Shown here: one piece after another, positions 1 to 7,400 of the stretch
How positions within the stretch are numbered: the stretch's first letter is position 1
Layout: each line of letters opens with the position of its first letter
Assembly: GCA_002427615.1 (NCBI GenBank)
Contig: DIFH01000080.1
Span: 1-9,421 of the forward strand
Source: Paludibacter sp. UBA5753
GTDB taxonomy: Bacteria; Bacteroidota; Bacteroidia; Bacteroidales; Paludibacteraceae
Length of the DNA stretch: 9,421 nucleotides
Direction: 5' to 3'
Made by a program: the position numbers and the translations under genes
Notes under the pieces: generated by a model
The model's input: the letters and a program-made list of their open reading frames with translations, nothing else
Told to the model about the DNA's origin: nothing
The model's database searches: none

Positions 1-201
1 CAAACACTTTCAATGTCGTACCGGATAATAAAGGATGACATTGAACTGAAAAATGGAAAGTACAGTTATAATTTTGAATCGCCCTATAGAAATTTTAAAG
101 TTTCTTCTTCTCAATTCGTGAAAATATATCTGGAGCAACTTCAACTTGATTTTGAGAACAAAAGCAGTGATTTTATCGAAAGAATTATCGAAGAACTGTA
201 A
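1..201 (+). CDS. 3' end of an unrecognised protein, truncated by the window edge
   Basis: The frame is open from the first base (codons caa aca ctt tca before the first ATG at 13) and stops with TAA at 199-201. It may be the last 66 codons of a longer gene, or a 62-residue protein starting at 13. The visible part is charged and rich in aromatic residues (YSYNFESPYRNF), and ends in an amphipathic, acidic helix-like stretch (FIERIIEEL). No signal peptide, membrane segment or catalytic motif is visible, and I do not recognise the family. The next gene starts 14 nt later on the same strand, so the two may share a transcript. Reality of the coding region is moderately supported; its true start cannot be decided from this window. 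Confidence 0.5.
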   Translation, partial: QTLSMSYRIIKDDIELKNGKYSYNFESPYRNFKVSSSQFVKIYLEQLQLDFENKSSDFIERIIEEL

Positions 202-215
202 AACAACGCTAAACA

Positions 216-866
216 TTGAGAAATTTAAAAACACATATTATTTTAACAGCCTTGGCGTTGTCCGGCTTTTTGACGGCAGGCAATGTGCCGGGTTATATAG
301 TGAAAAATAATGCCGACACCGTTTGGGGCACAATAAAAATAAGTTCTTTCGGTAAAATCTCCGGAGCATACAATTTATCGGGTATCGAGACTGAAACCTA
401 TTATTTCGGAGTAAGCTTTAAAGCTGATGACGAAACGAAGTTTACAATTTATTATCCCGAATCGCTTCAGGGATTCGCGTTCCAATATAAATCCACTCAA
501 TACATTTTTAACCGGTTTACGCTGAATTTCAAAAGTATAGTTACAAGCGAAAAACAACGGAATCGGTTCTTGTGCCTGATGTATCGCGACAATAACTATC
601 AACTTTATCGCAATGTGCTTATTGATCCTAACAACGGATTGATAAGCGTCCCTGACAAGTGGTTGAGATTCCCAGTTTATTATTTGTACAGTGAATCGAA
701 AGGGATTGTGAAAGTAGAAAAAAGCAAGAAATACAAAAACCTGCAAAGTTTACTTGCCGACTACGATTTCGATTCACGGTTTATTGAACAATTAGACAAG
801 AAAATTGATTTTATTGATATAAAGGATGTTTTGAAACAATATAATAACTGGCTGAAAAATAATTAG
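216..866 (+). CDS. Exported hypothetical protein with TTG start
   Basis: This encodes a 216-residue protein with a Sec signal peptide at residues 1-22 or so: basic MRNLKTH, hydrophobic IILTALALSGFL, then a probable signal peptidase I site at TAG/N. No lipobox cysteine is present, so a soluble periplasmic or surface location is likely. The mature start, GYIVKNNADTVWGTIK, resembles the 'GYI-x-N-x-GDT-x-G-x-I' opening of many uncharacterised secreted Bacteroidota proteins, though here the usual glycine is alanine. The body is rich in Tyr, Phe and Asn and looks beta-rich, and the C-terminus (IDIKDVLKQYNNWLKNN) looks helical. The start is forced: an in-frame TAA lies at 210-212, and the TTG at 216 is the only start codon before the signal peptide. 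It lies 18 nt before proA, which suggests co-transcription, but no proline-related role can be inferred. Function unknown. Confidence 0.75.
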   Translation: MRNLKTHIILTALALSGFLTAGNVPGYIVKNNADTVWGTIKISSFGKISGAYNLSGIETETYYFGVSFKADDETKFTIYYPESLQGFAFQYKSTQYIFNRFTLNFKSIVTSEKQRNRFLCLMYRDNNYQLYRNVLIDPNNGLISVPDKWLRFPVYYLYSESKGIVKVEKSKKYKNLQSLLADYDFDSRFIEQLDKKIDFIDIKDVLKQYNNWLKNN

Positions 867-884
867 TATCACATAGTTTTTACG

Positions 885-2144
885 ATGAACTTACAATCAA
901 CAACCGGCAACTGGAAACAGGCTGCACTTGCGGCTTCACGAACGCTCAATCTTGTTAGCGACGAGACAATCGATCAGGTTTTATTGGCATTGGCTAACGA
1001 AGCGGTCTTTAAATCGGACGAAATTATAGCGGAAAATATTAAAGATCTGGCTGCCATGGATAAGTTGAATCCAATGTACGACAGACTTTTGTTAAGCCGT
1101 GAACGTATTGAGGGAATTGCCGCCGACATCCGCAATGTTGCCTCCTTGCCTTCGCCGCTGGGAAAAAAACTGATGGAGATGGAGCGACCCAATGGGTTGC
1201 GGATTTCAAAAATTACGGTTCCTTTTGGTGTGGTGGGAATTATTTACGAAGCCCGCCCCAACGTGAGTTTCGATGTTTTTTCACTTTGCCTGAAATCGGG
1301 CAATGCCTGTGTGCTGAAAGGCGGAACCGATGCGTATAAATCGAATGCTGCCATCGTGAAAGTGATTCAATCGGTGTTGGATAAATTCGGGTTGGATAAA
1401 AATATAGTAACCCTGCTTCCTGCCGGACGTGAAGCTACAGCCGAGTTGATGAACGCCGTTGGTTTTGTCGATGTGATAATTCCGCGCGGGGGCAAGGGGC
1501 TGATTGAATTTGTGCGCGACAATTCACGCATTCCTGTTATCGAAACCGGAGCCGGTATTTGTCACACTTATTTTGATGAATCCGGAGACCTGGATAAAGG
1601 AAGAAACATTATTTTCAATGCCAAAACCCGGCGCGTAAGCGTGTGTAATGCGTTGGATTGCTTAGTGATAAATGAGAAAAGATTGGCGGATTTGCCTTCT
1701 TTATGCGAACAACTGGCCACAAAAAATGTAATTATTTATGCCGACGGTAAAGCATATACCGCATTAACAGGCAATTATCCCGAAGCACTGCTACAAAAGG
1801 CTACCGACGAAAGTTTCGGCATTGAGTTTCTGGATTATAAAATGTCGGTTAAAACCGTTTCATCCATTCAGGAAGCCATTGATCATATTTCAAAGTACAG
1901 CTCGAAACACAGCGAATGTATTGTGAGCGAAGATGAACGGAACATAAGCTTATTCGATAAGTTGGTAGATGCCGCCTGCGTTTACACCAACGTGTCGACA
2001 GCTTTTACCGATGGGGCGCAATTCGGACTGGGCGCCGAAATCGGTATCAGCACACAAAAACTTCATGCCCGCGGGCCAATGGCATTGGCTGAACTTTGTT
2101 CGTACAAATGGATGGTAAAAGGCGAGGGGCAAGTAAGAGTTTAA
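885..2144 (+). CDS. proA: Glutamate-5-semialdehyde dehydrogenase (gamma-glutamyl phosphate reductase)
   Basis: ProA carries out the second step of proline synthesis in the cytoplasm. It reduces gamma-glutamyl phosphate with NADPH to glutamate-5-semialdehyde, which cyclises and is then reduced by ProC. The 419-residue length is normal for the family. Visible signatures are YEARPNVSFDVFSLCLKSGNA at about 121-141, the cofactor-site KGG at 145-147, the glycine-rich IPRGGKGL at 199-206, and the catalytic cysteine Cys254 in RRVSVCNALD. The family C-terminal block is also present (FTDGAQFGLGAEIGISTQKLHARGPMAL, about 376 onward). The ATG at 885 gives a family-like N-terminus. proB, often the immediate upstream neighbour in Bacteroidales, is not seen here; an exported hypothetical protein takes that place. 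No frameshift or missing key residue is evident. Confidence 0.97.
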   Translation: MNLQSTTGNWKQAALAASRTLNLVSDETIDQVLLALANEAVFKSDEIIAENIKDLAAMDKLNPMYDRLLLSRERIEGIAADIRNVASLPSPLGKKLMEMERPNGLRISKITVPFGVVGIIYEARPNVSFDVFSLCLKSGNACVLKGGTDAYKSNAAIVKVIQSVLDKFGLDKNIVTLLPAGREATAELMNAVGFVDVIIPRGGKGLIEFVRDNSRIPVIETGAGICHTYFDESGDLDKGRNIIFNAKTRRVSVCNALDCLVINEKRLADLPSLCEQLATKNVIIYADGKAYTALTGNYPEALLQKATDESFGIEFLDYKMSVKTVSSIQEAIDHISKYSSKHSECIVSEDERNISLFDKLVDAACVYTNVSTAFTDGAQFGLGAEIGISTQKLHARGPMALAELCSYKWMVKGEGQVRV

Positions 2145-2156
2145 CGTTTCGTTCCC

Positions 2157-2310
2157 TAATTAGTGTTTGCAAGAAAACGCCAATCTCTGCGTTGCACTCG
2201 CAGCAAAAACTACTCATTTACCAGAGTAAACTCCGTGTTTTTGCTACTTCGTGCGCCTTGACCTTGACGTTTTCTTATCAAACACCGAGTTTTCTTTCTG
2301 ACACTAATTA
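2157..2310. repeat. Large imperfect inverted repeat (about 154 nt) after proA
   Basis: The two halves can be folded on each other around the loop caga at 2222-2225. Perfect paired blocks, from the inside out, are: tttac 2217-2221 with gtaaa 2226-2230; agcaaaaac 2202-2210 with gtttttgct 2237-2245; aagaaaacg 2171-2179 with cgttttctt 2268-2276; and gtgtttg 2163-2169 with caaacac 2279-2285. The stretches between the second and third blocks are 22 nt on each arm and pair only in part. The outermost taattagtg (2157-2165) also matches cactaatta (2302-2310), so the right arm carries an extra segment of about 16 nt. It starts 12 nt after the proA stop. It could be a transcript-stabilising or terminating hairpin, or a degenerate miniature element. 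No clear target-site duplication is visible at its ends. Confidence 0.75.
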
Positions 2311-2688
2311 TTGCGATTTTGTTGCCTGACCGCTTGAAAAAGTCGGACGGTTTTATCCTTCAAACGCCTATTATATTTGTGTTTATTATACGGTACATAA
2401 TCAAGTCATTATTTCGATCTTCCAATTAGCCATCAATCGAATTGTAATAACTTCTTCTTAATCGAGCGGAAAATTGCTAAAAAATGAATATATTTTATTA
2501 TTATTCAAATATTTTTACACTTTTTGTTGTGCAATCAAAAATAATTGACTTCCTTTGTAGCCGTTAAGATACTGTATTTCTTTCGCATGGTTATTCCTAT
2601 CTCTTCTTCCCTTGAACAGATTCCTTTTAACCCTCGTTTGTTTATGCTGTTCTTGAAACAATATTTTATTCATTTTTTATTTTATTTT
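2311..2688. other. AT-rich non-coding region before the RRM gene
   Basis: I see no convincing gene in this stretch. A weak hairpin lies at 2330-2346 (ccgctt, loop, aag-t-cgg) followed by a modest T run (2351-2354); it might be a poor terminator for the proA unit. The last 130 nt are T-rich on the sense strand, ending in repeated TTTTAT units directly before the ATG at 2689, and probably form an unstructured 5' leader of the RRM gene. The open frame entering from 2545 is the same frame as the RRM gene but encodes a low-complexity Phe/Ile-rich stretch with no family similarity that I can see. Confidence 0.6.
2527..2557 (+). promoter_or_regulatory. Candidate promoter of the RRM gene
   Basis: TTG at 2527-2529 is separated by 20 nt from TTCCTTTG at 2550-2557. 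The latter differs from the Bacteroidota -7 consensus TAnnTTTG only in its second base. If used, it would give a U-rich 5' leader of about 125 nt. The match is partial and the region is AT-rich, so chance similarity is possible. Confidence 0.3.
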
Positions 2689-2934
2689 ATGAACATTTAC
2701 GTAGGTAACTTAAGTTACAAAGTTCGCGAAAACGACCTTCAAGGGGTTATGGAAGAGTATGGAAAAGTAGACTCTTGCAAAATTATCAAAGACCGCGAAA
2801 CCGGAAAATCAAAAGGATTTGCATTTGTTGAAATGGCTGATGATACAGCTGCAGCAAAAGTAATCGAAGAATTGAACGGCGCAGAATTCGATGGTCGCAC
2901 CATGGTAGTAAAAGAAGCAAGACCAAGAGCTTAA
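2689..2934 (+). CDS. Single-RRM RNA-binding protein
   Basis: This is an 81-residue protein made of one RNA recognition motif domain and almost nothing else. RNP2 is IYVGNL at residues 3-8 and RNP1 is KGFAFVEM at 42-49, including the aromatic residues (Tyr4, Phe44, Phe46) that stack on RNA bases. The basic tail, VKEARPRA, is very short, without the long Gly/Arg-rich extension seen in some bacterial RRM proteins. Small RRM proteins of this type in Bacteroides (the Rbp family) bind single-stranded RNA and act as post-transcriptional regulators in a phylum that lacks Hfq; the specific role here is inferred. The ATG at 2689 was chosen because RNP2 begins at residue 3, as in the family. A start at 2545 would add 48 unrelated residues. 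It is a monocistronic unit with its own terminator. Confidence 0.93.
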   Translation: MNIYVGNLSYKVRENDLQGVMEEYGKVDSCKIIKDRETGKSKGFAFVEMADDTAAAKVIEELNGAEFDGRTMVVKEARPRA

Positions 2935-2956
2935 TTCCTTTAAAATCAAACAAAGA

Positions 2957-2995
2957 AAAACTTCTGTTGTCATAAAGACAATAGGAGTTTTTTTT
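2957..2995 (+). terminator. Strong intrinsic terminator of the RRM gene
   Basis: Left arm 2957-2971 (aaaacttctgttgtc) pairs over its full 15 nt with right arm 2977-2991 (gacaataggagtttt), including two G-U wobbles, around the 5-nt loop ataaa. Eight Ts follow at 2988-2995. It begins 22 nt after the RRM stop codon. Confidence 0.88.
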
Positions 2996-3022
2996 GCTAA
3001 ATACCCTCACAAAATATCTTTA
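2993..3022 (+). promoter_or_regulatory. Candidate promoter of the CPBP protease gene, overlapping the terminator T-tract
   Basis: TTTG at 2993-2996 and TATCTTTA at 3015-3022 are 18 nt apart. They resemble the Bacteroidota -33 and -7 (TAnnTTTG) elements, with one mismatch in the last base of the -7 box. Transcription would then start within a few bases of the ATG at 3030, giving a leaderless or nearly leaderless mRNA. Confidence 0.4.
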
Positions 3023-3029
3023 CAATGAA

Positions 3030-3884
3030 ATGATAAAAGGAATTTTTAAAGAATCAGGAGTCCTTTCGAAGATATTGCAATTGATTGTTGTTCTTGTTTT
3101 CGTTTTACTCTCTACCCTGTTGATTGTCGGTTTAGTCACGAACAACGACACGACTAACATGCACAATCTGAAAATCATGCAGTTGATCCAGTCGGTCGGA
3201 ATGTTTGTCGTTCCGCCTTTGGCGCTGGCTTTTTTGTGGAGCGAAAAGCCATTGCATTACCTCCAATTGACAACGAAACTCAAGCTGTCGTCAATTTTGC
3301 TTGTTGTGGTTTTAATGGGAGTGGCTATTCCGTTTATCAATCTAATCACGTCCCTGAACCAACAAATTGCTTTGCCTGATTTTTTAGCGCCTGTCGAAGC
3401 TTGGATGAAAAATTCAGAAGAACAAGCTGCCGTACTGACCGAAAAGATGTTGAATATTCACTCTGTCAATGAGTTGCTCTTTAATATTTTCTTAATTGCC
3501 ATGATTCCGGCTTTGGGCGAAGAGCTGTTTTTCAGGGCAACTATTCAAAAAATACTTACCCAATGGCGAAGTGCAATTTGGGGGATATGGATAGCAGCAT
3601 TTGTGTTCAGCGCTATACATTTACAATTTTACGGATTTTTTCCCCGCATGCTGCTCGGCGCTTTTTTCGGCTATTTACTTGTCTGGAGCGGTAGTTTATG
3701 GTTGCCGATAATTGCCCATTTTACAAACAATGCCATTGCGGTAATTTTTTATTATTTGAAATACAATGGCTATCAGGTTGTCGACATTGATGTAATTGGC
3801 TCGGGGGAAACTCTTTGGTTGGGAGTCGTTAGCGGAGTTCTGACTATTGGTGGAATTATTTTGATAAAAAAGAATCTTAAATGA
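3030..3884 (+). CDS. CPBP-family intramembrane metalloprotease
   Basis: This is a 284-residue polytopic membrane protein of the CPBP (CAAX protease and bacteriocin-processing, ABI/Rce1-like) family. The intramembrane motifs are in the expected order: EELFFR (Glu164, Glu165, Arg169), FSAIH (His197) and HFTNN (His230, Asn234). The glutamate and histidines are the proposed catalytic residues of this family. Hydrophobic segments lie at about 11-36, 53-69, 87-109, 149-163, 182-198, 208-232 and 262-280. Homologues process membrane or peptide substrates, but the substrate here cannot be told from the sequence, and no bacteriocin or prenylated-substrate gene is adjacent. The ATG at 3030 is preferred over the in-frame TTG at 2994 because that TTG lies in the terminator T-tract and upstream of the candidate -7 box. 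It is probably transcribed alone and is convergent with the next gene. Confidence 0.88.
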   Translation: MIKGIFKESGVLSKILQLIVVLVFVLLSTLLIVGLVTNNDTTNMHNLKIMQLIQSVGMFVVPPLALAFLWSEKPLHYLQLTTKLKLSSILLVVVLMGVAIPFINLITSLNQQIALPDFLAPVEAWMKNSEEQAAVLTEKMLNIHSVNELLFNIFLIAMIPALGEELFFRATIQKILTQWRSAIWGIWIAAFVFSAIHLQFYGFFPRMLLGAFFGYLLVWSGSLWLPIIAHFTNNAIAVIFYYLKYNGYQVVDIDVIGSGETLWLGVVSGVLTIGGIILIKKNLK

Positions 3885-3885
3885 C

Positions 3886-3912
3886 AAGAAAAGGGCTTAT
3901 AGCCCTCTTCTT
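3886..3912. terminator. Hairpin between convergent genes, possible bidirectional terminator
   Basis: agggct (3892-3897) pairs with agccct (3901-3906) around tat. After one mismatch the stem continues with 5 bp (3886-3890 with 3908-3912). It begins 2 nt after the CPBP stop and overlaps the last codons of the leftward gene. The flanking T-runs are short on both strands, so termination strength is uncertain. Confidence 0.55.
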
Positions 3913-4289
3913 TCACTCACAACCAACAATGCCTGCTCCCTTAATTCGAGAGGCAGTTGTATCCTGCGTATTTGCAAACTTCGAAGCCAGGCGGCTACAT
4001 CGCTATCTTTGAGTGTAAAAAACACATCTGATAGTTGTTTCACCTGAGAATCGGAGAGATTTTCAGGTTGAATATCAGCCAAAAAGTCTAACTCTTCATC
4101 ATCGAAATATTCAATTTTATCATCGGAATTTAACAATGACTCACGATCGCAAACTTCGTGAGCGCCACAGCATTCTCCGTCATTGTTTATTTTAATTTCG
4201 GTTTCTTCTGTTTTGTTGCGGCGATTCCAATAAGTTAAGCCCATCAGAATAAGCGCAAACAAAACTAAAATGATAATAAGTACCCACAT
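3897..4289 (-). CDS. Small membrane-anchored protein with CCxxHxxC motif (Bacteroidales-conserved, function unknown)
   Basis: This is a 130-residue protein with one N-terminal transmembrane helix (about 2-19, VLIIILVLFALILMG) followed by the basic WNRRNK, which predicts a cytoplasmic C-terminal domain. A Cys/His cluster, CCGAHEVC, spans residues 40-47 (Cys40, Cys41, His44, Cys47) and could bind a metal. It is followed by an acidic patch (IEYFDDEELDFLADI, 59-73) and a helical domain with WLRSLQIRRIQLP near 101-113. I recognise the overall pattern (one helix, CCG-x-HxVC, YxDDEELD, WxRSLQxRxIxLP) from an uncharacterised Bacteroidales family; some annotations call it 'phospholipase', for which I see no catalytic motif. 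It is transcribed alone, leftward, divergent from sprE and convergent with the CPBP gene. Function unknown; a metal-binding or membrane-associated accessory role is inference only. Confidence 0.82.
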   Translation of the reverse strand: MWVLIIILVLFALILMGLTYWNRRNKTEETEIKINNDGECCGAHEVCDRESLLNSDDKIEYFDDEELDFLADIQPENLSDSQVKQLSDVFFTLKDSDVAAWLRSLQIRRIQLPLELREQALLVVSERRGL

Positions 4290-4333
4290 AATTTATATTC
4301 CTTTATTATCTTAATACAACATAATTTTCGGCG

Positions 4334-4341
4334 CAAAGTTA
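4334..4341 (-). promoter_or_regulatory. Candidate -7 box of the leftward membrane-protein gene
   Basis: On the minus strand this reads TAACTTTG, a full match to the Bacteroidota -7 consensus TAnnTTTG, 45 nt upstream of the start codon at 4289. No good -33 element is visible at the usual distance. Confidence 0.45.
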
Positions 4342-4363
4342 ACTGTTTGTGTTCAGAATTGCG

Positions 4364-4371
4364 TATTTTTG
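4364..4371 (+). promoter_or_regulatory. Candidate upstream -7 box for sprE-porX
   Basis: TATTTTTG matches TAnnTTTG. A TTTG lies at 4346-4349, but the 14-nt spacing to the -7 box is shorter than usual. It would give a leader of about 80 nt before the TTG start at 4460. Confidence 0.35.
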
Positions 4372-4402
4372 TGAGTTAAAAACACAATAGAATCACGTTT
4401 TT

Positions 4403-4410
4403 TAAGTTTG
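4403..4410 (+). promoter_or_regulatory. Candidate proximal -7 box for sprE-porX
   Basis: TAAGTTTG matches TAnnTTTG. Transcription would start near 4415, which argues that the in-frame TTG at 4415 is not the translation start and supports the TTG at 4460. The -33 region is weak. Confidence 0.4.
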
Positions 4411-4459
4411 TATTTTGACTTGTAAAGTATTATTAAGAAAAACTTTAATTCCTCTTTTT

Positions 4460-7400
4460 TTGAAATTAAAATATCAACATATTGTAGTTCTCACGCTATT
4501 AATGGTTTTGTTCGGTGCATGTTCGGCAAAAAAGAATACCTGGTCGACCCGTACTTATCAAGCTATAAATACGCGTTTTAACGTATACTTCAATGGCACA
4601 ACTGCTTTTGAAGAAGGAATGCGAAATATCTCGAATGCCAACAAAGAGGATTATTCGACGATCATCCCAATGTATCCGATTAGCAAACATGACAATGCAA
4701 ATTCGGCTCAATCGAATATGGACAGAACCATTGAAAAATGCCGGAAAGCCATTAAACTTCATTCCATCAAGCAGAAACCGGAGCGTAATGTGAAAAAATG
4801 GAGCGATCCTGAATATCAGTTATGGTACAAACAGGAAGAATTTAACCCTGTCTTGAAAGATGTCTGGTTGTTACTGGCTAAAGCAGAATTTCACAAAGCA
4901 GATTTCATTGGGTCGGTAGGAACTTTCACATATATTGCACGCCATTATGCCAATGATAAAGATGTGGTTGCCCGTTGCCAACTCTGGATAGCCCGCGCTT
5001 ATGGCGAGATGGGCTGGATATATGAGGCGGAACAGGTTCTTTCTAAACTGAAACAGGACGACCTGAAACCTCAAAATGCAGGGTTATTTGCTTCGGTAAA
5101 TGCCGATCTACTGCTTAAAAAACATCAGTATAAAGAGGCCATCCCTTTCCTGGAGATCGCCTTAAAAAAGGAAACCGATAAAGTTCAGAAACAACGTTTC
5201 AACTTTTTGTTGGCTCAACTTTATAAAAAGACGGGAAGCAATAAAGAAGCTTACGATGCATTTACACGTGTTATCAAGTTAAATCCTTCTTTCGAGATGG
5301 ATTTTAATGCCCGGATTTACAGGGCTGAGCTCGAGAATAAGAATGTCGGATCGGTTCGTAAGGAACTGAACAAAATGCTCAAAAATCAAAATAACAAGGA
5401 TTATCTTGATCAAATATATTTTGCTTTGGGTAAAACTTATCTTCAAAACAAAGATACGGCAAAAGCCATAGATTTTTTTAATCAGTCAGTAGAGAAAAGT
5501 ACGCGTAACGGTTTTGATAAAGCTTTAACATTAATCACTTTAGGTGATTTGTTCTATCAAAAGAAAGCCTATATAAAAGCACAACCCTGCTATGATGAGG
5601 CATCAAAAATAATCACGGTTGACCATGAAGATTATGCCCGCGTGTCGAAACTTGCCGAGACGCTGAGCGAGTTGGTAGTTCAACATGAAATAGTTGTATT
5701 GCAGGACAGTTTGCAATATTTGTCAACACTCTCCGAGAGCAAAAGGCTCGAAGTAGTGAATAAGTTAATTGAAAAATTGATTGCAGACGAAAAAGCGGCG
5801 GCTGAATTGGAAAAATCAAAATCAGAACAACAAAATCGAATAGATGATTTTGAGCCAATGACTCCTATTGGAGCATCAACCGGATCGGGCGATTGGTATT
5901 TTTACAATTCCACTTTAGTTAAATCCGGACAAACCGATTTCCAGAAAAAGTGGGGAAGACGCAAACTGGAAGACAACTGGCGGCGTATCAATAAAACTTC
6001 AACGCTCTTTGCCGACGAAAACGTTTCTGCCGGCTCTTCACAGTCGGCAGAAAGCACGGGCGATACAACCAGCCTGAGCGCTTCCACTGTTACCGGAGAT
6101 AAAACTCCGGAGTTTTATCTCCGGCAAATTCCGGTTACGCCTGCTCAGCTTGCAAAATCGAATGCCGAAATTGCAACAGCCCTTTTCAATATGGGGATGA
6201 TTTATAAAGAAAAAGTGGAAGATTTCCCGATGGCGATTAAAACTTTTGACGAATTTGCACGTCGTTTTCCTGCCGATAAAAGGAAAGTAGAAACTTACTT
6301 CCAAAGCTACATGCTCGAAACGAAGAATGGGAATCCGGTTCAGGCTGAAGTTTACCGGAATAAACTAATGCAGGAATTTCCCGATTCAAAATATGCGGAA
6401 GTGCTTTCGCAACCCGATTATCTTGAACGCATGGCACGTATGTATCGCGAGCAGGATTCGCTTTACAATGTAACTTACACCGCTTATAATGCGAGTGATT
6501 TCAGGACGGTGAAAAAAAATACCGAATACATTCAGCAAAATTATCCATTGTCGGACTTGATGCCCAAATTCTTGTTTTTAAACGCATTAAGCATTGGCAA
6601 AACGGATAAACCCGAAATTTTTGAAAAAGCATTGAATGCCGTGGTTGAAAAATTTCCCGAGAGTGATGTGAGCGCCATGTCGAAGGACATTCTGGCATTG
6701 ATAAAACAGGGAAGGGAAGCTAAAACAGGGACATCGCACGGAACTTTGCTGTCCCGTCGCGAGGAAGTGTTAAAAGAAGAAGCCGCCCAGCAAACCGGAG
6801 GTCAATTCTCTTCCGAAAAAGCAACGAGACACAGGCTCATGATTGTTACCGGAGCGGATAAAGAACTGATGAATAAACTGCTTTACAATATTGCCGCCTA
6901 TAATTTCACGCGGTTTATGGTGAAAGATTTTGACTTGGTGACAGCTAAATTAGATAGTACGCAAAATACACTATCAATAACAAATTTCGAATCGTACGAC
7001 GAAACGGAATGGTATGTAAATTCTATCGAAAGCGACGCCTCTTTATCAGCTTTATTGAACGAAATGAATGCCCGAAAAGTAATTATTTCGGAACAAAACT
7101 ATGGATTGATAAGGACTTTGTTCGGATTAGACGAATACCTGGCTTATCAGACAAAATATTTATCCGGAAAAACATCCGTAACTGGAAAAACATTGGCAAA
7201 TGCTACCCAACCTGTATCTTTGTCGATGAAAAATGATATAGCTCCAAAACAAACAACGCCGGCAGTTGCCACTCCATCTTCGGCAACGCCTCAAATGGAG
7301 AAAAAGCCTGTAAAAACTGATGAGTCGATGGATGTAACAAGGGCAAAAAATACAACTCCGGTTAGGACTCCTGCCACAGTTCAGCCAAAAGAAGAAAATG

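Noticed and set aside
2157..2310. Complete insertion sequence or transposon
   Set aside because: No transposase frame and no target-site duplication flank the inverted repeat; at most it is a miniature or degraded element.
2096..2329. A 77-residue open frame overlapping the end of proA
   Set aside because: It starts inside proA in another frame and runs through the large inverted repeat; composition and position suggest a chance frame.
2330..2354. Hairpin followed by a T run, as terminator of the proA unit
   Set aside because: The stem is only six pairs with a bulge and the T run has four bases separated from the stem, so it is too weak to list as a terminator.
2545..2688. N-terminal extension of the RRM protein
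   Set aside because: The extra 48 residues are a low-complexity translation of a T-rich leader, and RNP2 begins exactly where the family start would be if ATG 2689 is used.
3030..3884. CPBP protease as part of a bacteriocin immunity or peptide-export locus
   Set aside because: No precursor peptide, ABC exporter or modifying enzyme is visible nearby, and the gene appears to be a lone transcription unit.
6729..6770. Inverted repeat gggaca...tgtccc in sprE
   Set aside because: Only six pairs around a long loop, expected by chance in a window of this size.
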